DNA of 8,876 nucleotides, from assembly GCA_910586365.1 (NCBI GenBank), contig CAJUGP010000021.1, positions 22,687-31,562 on the forward strand. Reading direction: 5' to 3'. The stretch's first letter is position 1, and every line of letters begins with the position of its first letter. The stretch comes from an uncultured Christensenella sp. (GTDB lineage: Bacteria; Bacillota; Clostridia; Christensenellales; Borkfalkiaceae). The notes below the pieces were generated by a model. It saw only the letters and a program-made list of their open reading frames with translations, was not told where the DNA came from and made no database searches. The translations under genes and the position numbers were made by a program. Shown here one piece after another: positions 1-5,683 of the stretch.

Positions 1-66
1 ATGACAGGCGTTGCTTCGTATGACAGATTGTCATTTCGAGCGCAGTCGAGAAATCCGATGTTTTGA
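1..66. repeat. Truncated copy of dispersed hairpin repeat
   Basis: Two ATGACAG units (1-7 and 20-26) are followed by TTGTCATTTCGAGCGCAGTC and then a diverged GATGTTTT block. This matches the left half of the repeat copies at 8387-8470 and 8515-8598. The right half (CGCTCAACATGAC) is missing, and the flotillin ribosome site starts about 20 bases further on. I see no convincing -35/-10 pair here, so the flotillin promoter either lies left of the window or is hidden in the repeat. Confidence 0.7.
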
Positions 67-102
67 AAAAAGAAAAAATTTGAAGAAAGGAGAATATGAA
101 AC

Positions 103-1521
103 ATGCCCCCTGCAATCGTTGCCGTAATCGTCGCGGTCGTGCTCGTCGTCTTTATGATCCTGCTCACGGTCGCTGTACGCTACAAAACCTGTCCGCCCGA
201 TAAGATCATGGTGATCTACGGTAAAATCTCGTCCAATCCCGACGGAACGTACCGCAGCGCCAAATGTATCCACGGCGGCGCGTCGTTCGTGTGGCCGTTC
301 TTCCAAAAGTACACGTTTATGGATCTGACGCCGCTTTCGATCGCGGTCGATCTCAAAAGCGCGCTTTCCAAACAGAATATCCGTATCGACGTACCCAGCA
401 TCTTCACCGTCGGGATCGCCACCGATCCTTCGATCATGCAGAATGCCGCGGAGCGGCTCAGAATGCTTACGCTCACGCAGATATCCGATTTGGCGCGCGA
501 CATTATCTTCGGTCAGCTCCGTCTCGTCATCGCCACCATGAACATCGAAGAGATCAACGCCGACCGCGATAAATTCCTCGAAGCGATTTCCCGCAACGTG
601 GAAGGCGAACTCAAAAAGGTCGGTCTGCGTTTGATCAACGTAAACGTGACCGATATTTCCGACGAATCGGGTTACATAACCGCGCTCGGAAAAGAGGCGG
701 CGGCAAAAGCCATCAACGATGCGAAGGTCTCCGTCGCGGAAGAGGACAAAAAAGGTTCGATCGGCGAAGCGAACGCCAAAATGCAGCAGCGTATCAGCGT
801 GGCGGAAGCCGAATCGCAGGCGATCGAGGGTGAAAACCGCGCGAAAGCCGACATCGCCAAGTCGCAGGCGATCCTGCGCGAAAAAGAGGCGGAAGCGCTC
901 AAGCTTGCCGTAACCGCCGAAAACGTACAGCAGGCAAAAGCGCTTGAAGAGAGTTACGTTGCGGAAAAGCAAGCCGAGCTTTCGCGTGCGGAACGCGAAA
1001 AAGCCACGCAGGAAGCCGACGTCATCGTTGCCGCGGAGATCGAAAAGCGCAAGCTCGAAATCGAGGCGGAAGCGGTCGCGGAACAGACGCGCCGCAAGGC
1101 GCGCGGCGAAGCGGACGCAATCTTCGCCAAAATGGACGCCGAAGCGCGCGGCGCGCAGGAAAAACTCACCAAACAGGCGGCAGGTATGGATGCGCTCGTC
1201 AAGAGCGCGGGAACGGCGCAGGAAGCCGTGCGCCTGCTCATTGCCGACAAGCTCGAAGAGATCGTCGCCGAACAGGTGAAGGCGATCGCGGGTGTGAAGA
1301 TTGACAAAGTGACGGTGTGGGACGGCGGACAGAACGCCGACGGCAAAACGTCCACCGCCAATTTCCTTTCGGGTTTATTGAAGAGCCTGCCCCCGCTCGA
1401 AGAGATTTACAACATGGCGGGGCTGTCGCTCCCCGCGATCGTTGCGCCCCAAAAGGAAGAGGGGAAGAAGGCAGCCGAGGAAAAGAGCGAGAAAAAGGCA
1501 AAGAAGTCCGAAGAAAAGTAA
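103..1521 (+). CDS. Flotillin-like SPFH-domain membrane scaffold protein
   Basis: This 472-residue protein is a flotillin, the family that oligomerises on the inner face of the membrane and organises functional membrane microdomains (B. subtilis FloT/YuaG is the known relative). Residues 4-26 form one hydrophobic segment that inserts at the membrane. Residues about 30-200 are the SPFH/prohibitin-homology domain. Residues about 200-370 are a long Ala/Glu/Lys/Arg-rich coiled coil with many EA pairs, the flotillin hallmark. Residues 398-445 (KIDKVTVWDGG, then LPPLEEIYNMAGLSLP) match the flotillin C-terminal region. The last 23 residues are a Lys/Glu-rich tail, probably disordered and not typical of the family. 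The start follows GAAAGGAG at 85-92; an ATG at 96 is out of frame. Length is close to the usual 500 residues. There is no NfeD-type partner gene next to it. A terminator follows directly. Confidence 0.93.
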   Translation: MPPAIVAVIVAVVLVVFMILLTVAVRYKTCPPDKIMVIYGKISSNPDGTYRSAKCIHGGASFVWPFFQKYTFMDLTPLSIAVDLKSALSKQNIRIDVPSIFTVGIATDPSIMQNAAERLRMLTLTQISDLARDIIFGQLRLVIATMNIEEINADRDKFLEAISRNVEGELKKVGLRLINVNVTDISDESGYITALGKEAAAKAINDAKVSVAEEDKKGSIGEANAKMQQRISVAEAESQAIEGENRAKADIAKSQAILREKEAEALKLAVTAENVQQAKALEESYVAEKQAELSRAEREKATQEADVIVAAEIEKRKLEIEAEAVAEQTRRKARGEADAIFAKMDAEARGAQEKLTKQAAGMDALVKSAGTAQEAVRLLIADKLEEIVAEQVKAIAGVKIDKVTVWDGGQNADGKTSTANFLSGLLKSLPPLEEIYNMAGLSLPAIVAPQKEEGKKAAEEKSEKKAKKSEEK

Positions 1522-1527
1522 GGTCAC

Positions 1528-1555
1528 GAAAACGCCCGTTGCACGGGCGTTTTTC
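1528..1555 (+). terminator. Intrinsic terminator after flotillin gene
   Basis: A 10-bp perfect stem, AAAACGCCCG (1529-1538) with CGGGCGTTTT (1544-1553), encloses a TTGCA loop. The T-run lies partly in the stem and ends in TC. It starts 8 bases after the stop codon. The next gene begins only 43 bases later without a visible promoter, so read-through probably supplies it. Confidence 0.88.
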
Positions 1556-1597
1556 TAAGCGAACAGGCGGCGGACAGATAGAAAGAAGAGAAACGTT

Positions 1598-2809
1598 ATG
1601 GAAAAATTAGTTTTTGCCGACGGCGATAAAATCGGCGTTTTCGACGGGGAAAAGGTCTTTTACCGCGAAAGCGAATATATCCGCCGTTACCGCGATTATC
1701 TGGAAAATAAAAACAAACGCGACGAGTGGAAGTATACGGGAGAAGGGGCAAAGTTCCGCGGCGACGGCGAACGCTACCTTGCAAGCCGAAACGAAAAGGT
1801 TTATTCGTACGTAAACGCCGTGCAGTGGGACGGCGAAAAAGTGCTCTATTCGTTCACCGTAAACGAAACCTCGGGCGTGTACCGCAAAGACGTGTTCGGC
1901 GAAGGGGCGGAAGGGAAGAACATGACGGAGGATCATATTCTCACCTCGTCCGACGAAGAATTTTTATCGCTGCACGCGTCGGGCAACGTGCTTGCCGTCA
2001 CCGTCAACCGCGGCGCAACCTCGTGTGTGGGTACGCTGAACACCGCAACTTCCGAGTTGAAAACGTTCACCTCGGGCGACGTGCGCGACGCAAACGCCTA
2101 TTTCAGCCCGACCGACCCATCGATTGTGTATTTCAGCAGCGCGGGGGCGGGCATGGATGCAAGCGGAAGCTATACGGGCAAATATTCGCCGTCCGCGATC
2201 TGCACGCTCAACCTAAATACGATGGAAATAAACGAGGTGCTGCGCGACGCGAAAGTATCTTTCTGCAAACCCAAAGTAGACGGCGAAGGAACGCTTTACT
2301 GCATCGAACGCCCCACCAAGGAAAAGCGCGCGGGCAACGTGTTTTTGGATATTCTGCTTATCCCGTACCGTATCTTGCAGGCGATCGTCATGTTCGTGCA
2401 GATGTTCGTTATCATGTTCACGGGCAAGTCGCTCACGTCCGAAACGACGGACGGCGTCAACCCCGCCAAAGGGCAGAAGGGCAACGCGCGCAAGATCTAC
2501 GTCGACGGAAACATGATCGACGCGGATAAAGAGCTTAAACGAAACAAGAAGAACAAAGACAAGGAATACGGATTTATTCCGCTGAGTTGGAAGCTCGTCA
2601 AAGTGACGGGAACGCAGCGCGAGGTCGTCAAAAACGGCGTTTGCGACTTCGATTTTACCGCGGACGGCGGCATTTACTGCACCAACGGGCGGCATATCTT
2701 TTACCTCAAAGACGGCAAGAGCAAGAAGATCGCCGATACCGACATGTGCTTAACGCTTGCCGCGCCCAACGCCGAACGGGAACAGACCGACGACTTATTC
2801 GCCATCTGA
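1598..2809 (+). CDS. Uncharacterised propeller-like protein with internal hydrophobic segment
   Basis: I do not recognise this 403-residue protein. It has short repeating strands with aromatic/glycine turns (FADGDKIGVFDGEKVFY near 6-22, NAVQWDGEKVLYSF near 73-86, DFDFTADGGIYCTNGRHIFY near 350-369). This resembles beta-propeller blades of the WD40/TolB kind, but no canonical motif repeats exactly. Residues 247-276 are strongly hydrophobic (FLDILLIPYRILQAIVMFVQ and onwards), enough for one membrane helix or a membrane-lying hairpin. A Lys-rich stretch (291-323, with NKKNKDKE) follows, then the propeller-like pattern resumes. There is no signal peptide. The start has AAAGAAGAG at 1582-1590, 7 bases upstream. 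The gene lies downstream of the flotillin gene on the same strand, behind a terminator. A role at the flotillin membrane site is inference. An alternative is a cytosolic sensor anchored by a single segment. Confidence 0.75.
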   Translation: MEKLVFADGDKIGVFDGEKVFYRESEYIRRYRDYLENKNKRDEWKYTGEGAKFRGDGERYLASRNEKVYSYVNAVQWDGEKVLYSFTVNETSGVYRKDVFGEGAEGKNMTEDHILTSSDEEFLSLHASGNVLAVTVNRGATSCVGTLNTATSELKTFTSGDVRDANAYFSPTDPSIVYFSSAGAGMDASGSYTGKYSPSAICTLNLNTMEINEVLRDAKVSFCKPKVDGEGTLYCIERPTKEKRAGNVFLDILLIPYRILQAIVMFVQMFVIMFTGKSLTSETTDGVNPAKGQKGNARKIYVDGNMIDADKELKRNKKNKDKEYGFIPLSWKLVKVTGTQREVVKNGVCDFDFTADGGIYCTNGRHIFYLKDGKSKKIADTDMCLTLAAPNAEREQTDDLFAI

Positions 2810-2814
2810 AAAAT

Positions 2815-2832
2815 ACACCCCGTTTGGGGTGT
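2815..2832 (+). terminator. Hairpin just after the propeller-like gene
   Basis: A 7-bp perfect stem, ACACCCC with GGGGTGT, closes a GTTT loop 5 bases after the stop codon. The T-run that should follow is very short (TTAT), so this may be a weak terminator helped by the second hairpin at 2833-2864. Confidence 0.55.
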
Positions 2833-2864
2833 TATAGACGATAAATTTCAATTTATCGTCTATA
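2833..2864. repeat. Perfect 14-bp AT-rich inverted repeat
   Basis: TATAGACGATAAAT (2833-2846) and ATTTATCGTCTATA (2851-2864) pair perfectly around a TTCA loop. No T-run follows on either strand, so it is not a standard intrinsic terminator. It sits between a gene-end hairpin and a diverged repeat copy in a convergent spacer. It may be an mRNA 3'-end stabiliser or a small insertion-element remnant. Confidence 0.75.
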
Positions 2865-2894
2865 CTGTGTCATGTCCCCCGCCGTTTTCAAAAC

Positions 2895-2986
2895 GTCGTT
2901 CTGAGCCGACGCGTCCTTACGTCGTGCCGAAGAATCTAAAATCGTGAGATGTTTCGGCTATGGCTTATGCCTCCGCTCAACATGAC
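2895..2986. repeat. Diverged, expanded copy of dispersed hairpin repeat
   Basis: Blocks in the right order match the copies near 8400 and 8540: GTCGTTCTGAGC (2895-2906), CCGAAGAATCT, GAGATGTTTCGGCT and CGCTCAACATGAC (2974-2986). Extra bases lie between the blocks, including a CGACG/CGTCG inverted repeat and GGCTTATGCC. The copy lies in the convergent spacer and disrupts no gene. Confidence 0.7.
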
Positions 2987-3013
2987 GTAAAAGAATGTTA
3001 AATTAGCGTTTAG

Positions 3014-3046
3014 AAAAAAAGCAAGGAAAGAGTTTCCTTGCTTTTT
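3014..3046 (-). terminator. Bidirectional terminator, mainly for the alcohol dehydrogenase gene
   Basis: A stem of GCAAGGAAA (3021-3029) with TTTCCTTGC (3033-3041) and a 3-base loop is flanked by seven A on the left and five T on the right. Read on the minus strand it ends in a run of seven U, 25 bases after the dehydrogenase stop codon. Read on the plus strand it also ends in TTTTTCTTT and may block transcripts arriving from the left. Confidence 0.88.
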
Positions 3047-3070
3047 CTTTATCGGAATGAGAGTGTGAAC

Positions 3071-4288
3071 TCAGAAATCGACTTCGGTATCGTAGTAGCA
3101 GCATTTCAGCAGCTTTTCCATTTCTTCCTGCGTGGGAATGCGGGGATTGCTGCCCGTGCAGGCGTCGCCGATCGCGTTTTTCGCAATTTCGGGCAGACGG
3201 GAAAGGAACACGTCTTCGGGAACGAAACCCTGTTCGCAGGGATAGCTGTCCGCGCCGTAATGCTTGACGCAGTGGGGAATGTTCAGCTCATCGTTCATCT
3301 TTCTCAGGTGCGCGATCAAGAGCTGCACTTTTTCGTCGTCGTCCTTGCCGCCGAGGTGCATGTAGTCGGCGATCACGCCGTAACGCTTTTTCGCCGTAGG
3401 GTCTTTTGCGTTATAGGCGATGACCTTGGGCAGATACATCGCGTTCGCCGCGCCGTGAATGATATGCGCGCCGTAATCCTCGAACGCCGCGCCCGTCTTG
3501 TGCGCCATGGAGTGCACGATGCCCAAAAGGGCGTTCGAGAACGCCTGCCCCGCAAGGCACTGCGCGTTGTGCATTTTGGCACGCGATTCCATATCGCCGT
3601 TGTACGAGGGAACAAGTTCTTTTTGGATCATCTCGATGGCGTGAATGGCAAGCGGATCGGTATAATCGCAGTTCGCCGTCGAAACGTACGCCTCAACCGC
3701 GTGCGTGATCGCGTCCATGCCCGTGTGCGCCACCAATTTCTGCGGCATAGTTTCGGCGAGGTCGGGATCGACGATCGCCACGTCGGGCGTGATCTCGAAA
3801 TCCGCGATGGGGTATTTGATACGGTCTTGATAGTTGGTGATAATGGAGAACGCCGTGACTTCGGTCGCCGTGCCCGAGGTCGAGGGGATCGCGCAGAAAT
3901 GCGCCTTCGTTCTCAGCTTGGGCAGCCCGAACACCTTGCACATGTCCTCAAACGTCGTATTCGGATATTCATATTTGATCCACATGGCTTTCGCCGCGTC
4001 GATGGGCGAGCCTCCGCCCATGGCAACGATCCAATCGGGCTTGAATTTCTGCATCGCCGCCGCGCCCTTCATCACGGTTTCCACCGAAGGATCGGGTTCG
4101 ATGCCCTCGAACACTTCCACTTTCATGCCCGCTTCCTGCAAATAGCCGATCGCTTTATCGAGGAAGCCGAAGCGTTTCATCGCCCCGCCGCCGACGCAGA
4201 TCATGGCGCGTTTTCCTTGCAGCGTTTTGAGCGCTTCTAACGAACCTTTGCCGTGATAAAGATCTCTCGGCAGTGTAAATCTTGCCAT
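3071..4288 (-). CDS. Iron-containing (type III) alcohol dehydrogenase
   Basis: This 405-residue enzyme belongs to the iron-dependent alcohol dehydrogenase family, which interconverts aldehydes and alcohols with NAD(P)H in the cytosol. The cofactor region shows CVGGGAMKRF (31-40) and the diagnostic GGGSPIDAAK (91-100). TSGTATEVT (137-145) and KYPIADFEITPDVAIVD (158-174) resemble the dehydrogenase half of AdhE. Expected metal ligands are present: D192 and H196 in HTGMDAITHAVEAY, H263 in HSMAHKTGAAF, and H278 in HGAANA. About five extra residues (FEDYGAHI) lie between the last two ligands compared with AdhE as I recall it. Full length for a single-domain member; no aldehyde dehydrogenase half is present. 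The start at 4288 is chosen because GAGGTG lies 5 bases upstream, and the longer open frame to 4414 would run through the promoter. The substrate (ethanol, butanol, lactaldehyde or other) cannot be told from sequence. Confidence 0.95.
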   Translation of the reverse strand: MARFTLPRDLYHGKGSLEALKTLQGKRAMICVGGGAMKRFGFLDKAIGYLQEAGMKVEVFEGIEPDPSVETVMKGAAAMQKFKPDWIVAMGGGSPIDAAKAMWIKYEYPNTTFEDMCKVFGLPKLRTKAHFCAIPSTSGTATEVTAFSIITNYQDRIKYPIADFEITPDVAIVDPDLAETMPQKLVAHTGMDAITHAVEAYVSTANCDYTDPLAIHAIEMIQKELVPSYNGDMESRAKMHNAQCLAGQAFSNALLGIVHSMAHKTGAAFEDYGAHIIHGAANAMYLPKVIAYNAKDPTAKKRYGVIADYMHLGGKDDDEKVQLLIAHLRKMNDELNIPHCVKHYGADSYPCEQGFVPEDVFLSRLPEIAKNAIGDACTGSNPRIPTQEEMEKLLKCCYYDTEVDF

Positions 4289-4293
4289 AATAA

Positions 4294-4299
4294 CACCTC
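4294..4299 (-). promoter_or_regulatory. Ribosome binding site deciding the dehydrogenase start
   Basis: Minus-strand GAGGTG lies 5 bases before the ATG at 4288. The two in-frame upstream ATGs (4414 and 4342) have no such site, and the latter overlaps the -10 box. Confidence 0.85.
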
Positions 4300-4340
4300 T
4301 TAAAATTGATTTTCTTCGCGGGATTTTCTCCCCGCCGTTC

Positions 4341-4368
4341 ATTATAGCACGATAAACGGCGTTGTCAA
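4341..4368 (-). promoter_or_regulatory. Consensus sigma-A promoter of the dehydrogenase gene
   Basis: On the minus strand a perfect TTGACA (4368-4363) is separated by 16 bases from a perfect TATAAT (4346-4341), preceded by TGC to form an extended -10. Transcription should start near 4334, giving a leader of about 46 bases with a small GCGGG/CCCGC hairpin. Such a near-ideal promoter implies strong basal expression unless it is repressed. Confidence 0.9.
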
Positions 4369-4492
4369 TACTTATCACAAAAATATTTGCTAAAAATTTA
4401 TCAAATTCTGTCATAACGGTATGCGGCGCGGAGAATCCGCCCGAAAAGGAAAAAATGCGACAAAATCCGACGCGTTCCGCCCGCCGGAATCT

Positions 4493-4500
4493 GCTATATT
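4493..4500 (+). promoter_or_regulatory. Probable extended -10 promoter of the two-domain hypothetical gene
   Basis: TGCTATATT (4492-4500) matches an extended -10 box 23 bases before the ATG at 4524. No good -35 is seen at the right distance. A short TTCCG/CGGAA inverted repeat (4475-4489) occupies that space and could be an operator or chance. Confidence 0.45.
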
Positions 4501-4523
4501 AAGGAAAAAACACGGGAGATTTT

Positions 4524-5507
4524 ATGGCGTACGAAAAGAGAGTTTGCGTAATGAAACAGGTAAAAAAGGGCTTCACCGCCGACGGCGGCGCGTTGAGCGG
4601 CGCGGTTTATGCGGAAAGAACGGGCGAAACGCTTAAAATCACGCCCCGTCTTTTAGGGCTTGCGCCCGTGCGCGACGGGCGATACGTTTTGGTCGTGCGC
4701 GCGTCGGGGCAGACCTTTTGCCTTGATTTTTCGGAGGGCGTTATCGACGAGGTTCAAGCCCCTTCGATCAAGGAAGGGTTCTGCGCGCTGCTTTGCTACG
4801 TGCGTGCGGGCGGCGCGGAAGCGGTCGCATTTGGCGCGTGCGGCAAGGAAAACGCTACGGTGCAGTCGCTTCTGCTTGCCGTGAGTGAAGCGGGCGGAGA
4901 AAAAAAGAAACGCCGTCCCGCCAATCCGCTTCCGCCCAACGAACTGCCGACGCCTATGCCAAACGTGCCTTTGGCGCCGACGCCCGTCGTTCCCGACCCG
5001 CTTCCCGAAGAAACGGAGGAAAACCGTCCCTTTCGGGACGGCCTCGCCGCCGCTTACGACGACGAGGCGATCGCGTCAAGCGACTATTACGCGCATGATG
5101 AAGATGAAAGCGCTGCAAACGCAGATCGTAAAAAAGCAAGCGAAGTCGCGGGCGGGCGCGATTCTTGCAAAGATGAGGCTGTGCCGCCCCATCCCGCAGG
5201 AAGAACGCTTACATATTACAATACCGTACGCGAAAAGATGAGCGAGGCGTTTGAAAAGTTTCCGCCCGACAAACGGCTTTTGACGGCGTTTCCGCAGTCG
5301 GAGTGGGTCAACTCGGGCGAAGCGCTGCTCGGAACGGTGTACGAAAACGGTTTGCCGCGCTATTTGTGCGTGGCGCGCGAACAGCCTTTTCCCGAAGGGA
5401 TCAAGGCGGTGGTTGTGCCGTTCGCGCCTTTTTCGGAAAAAGAGGGCATGTATATCGTCTTTCAGGACGCCGATACGGGCGATTACGTCACGGTGCGCGA
5501 CGCGTAA
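4524..5507 (+). CDS. Uncharacterised two-domain protein with proline-rich linker
   Basis: I cannot name this 327-residue protein. Residues 1-122 form a compact, mostly beta domain (KKGFTADGGALSGAVYAERT, then LKITPRLLGLAPVRDGRYVL). Residues 130-165 are a Pro-rich linker (PLPPNELPTPMPNVPLAPTP), followed by an acidic, probably disordered stretch to about 225. Residues 230-327 form a second domain (YYNTVREKMSEAFEKFPPDK, SEWVNSGEALLGTVYENGLPRYLCVA, then IVFQDADTGDYVTV). That C-terminal pattern, a helix followed by a WVxx strand and an ending with FQDA.TG, resembles conserved uncharacterised proteins of clostridia that I recall, but I cannot give a family name. There is no signal peptide or membrane segment. 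GGGAG at 4514-4518 supports the start. It is divergent from the dehydrogenase and is followed by a separate promoter for the carboxykinase, so it is likely monocistronic. Confidence 0.8.
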   Translation: MAYEKRVCVMKQVKKGFTADGGALSGAVYAERTGETLKITPRLLGLAPVRDGRYVLVVRASGQTFCLDFSEGVIDEVQAPSIKEGFCALLCYVRAGGAEAVAFGACGKENATVQSLLLAVSEAGGEKKKRRPANPLPPNELPTPMPNVPLAPTPVVPDPLPEETEENRPFRDGLAAAYDDEAIASSDYYAHDEDESAANADRKKASEVAGGRDSCKDEAVPPHPAGRTLTYYNTVREKMSEAFEKFPPDKRLLTAFPQSEWVNSGEALLGTVYENGLPRYLCVAREQPFPEGIKAVVVPFAPFSEKEGMYIVFQDADTGDYVTVRDA

Positions 5508-5539
5508 GCAATGTGACAAAAATTTTTTCCTTCAAAAAG

Positions 5540-5568
5540 TTTACTTTTATAGGAAATGATGGTATAAT
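5540..5568 (+). promoter_or_regulatory. Sigma-A promoter of the carboxykinase gene
   Basis: TTTACT (5540-5545), a 17-base spacer and a perfect TATAAT (5563-5568) preceded by TGG form an extended -10 promoter. Start of transcription is expected near 5575, which leaves about 109 bases of leader before the ATG at 5684. Confidence 0.85.
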
Positions 5569-5574
5569 AGAAGC

Positions 5575-5683
5575 GAGAAAACTTGCTTGCAAGGGTTTTC
5601 GAGCGCCATATTCAAGCTTTGATGCGTTTTTCGCAAGAAAAACGGCGGCGCGTTATCTGCGAAATAAATATAGGAGTAAAACC
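5575..5683 (+). promoter_or_regulatory. Structured leader of the carboxykinase mRNA
   Basis: Two hairpins are visible. The first, at 5577-5600, starts almost at the transcript 5' end: GAAAA plus CTTG pair with CAAG plus TTTTC around a CTTG loop, with a two-base GG bulge. The second, at 5625-5644, is a perfect 8-bp stem CGTTTTTC/GAAAAACG closed by a GCAA (GNRA) tetraloop. No known riboswitch class is recognised. AGGAG at 5672-5676 is unpaired in this reading. Roles in mRNA stability or translation control are inference. Confidence 0.5.

Noticed and set aside
31..972. Long open frame on the minus strand opposite the flotillin gene
   Set aside because: It is antisense to a clear flotillin, has low-complexity Arg/Phe/Asp-rich composition and no recognisable motif. 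The coding bias of the true gene keeps this frame open.
3038..4240. 400-codon open frame on the plus strand opposite the dehydrogenase
   Set aside because: It is the shadow of a confidently identified gene, His/Arg/Phe-rich, and has no ribosome site.
4289..4414. N-terminal extension of the alcohol dehydrogenase
   Set aside because: The extra 42 codons overlap a near-perfect promoter and lack a ribosome site, while the ATG at 4288 has GAGGTG at ideal spacing.
5569..5584. Possible catabolite-control (cre) site just after the pckG -10 box
   Set aside because: TAGAAGCGAGAAAA shares only the central CG and a few bases with the cre consensus, too weak to support.
5303..5683. N-terminal extension of the carboxykinase
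   Set aside because: It overlaps the end of the preceding gene in another frame and runs through the pckG promoter and leader; the family starts near the ATG at 5684.
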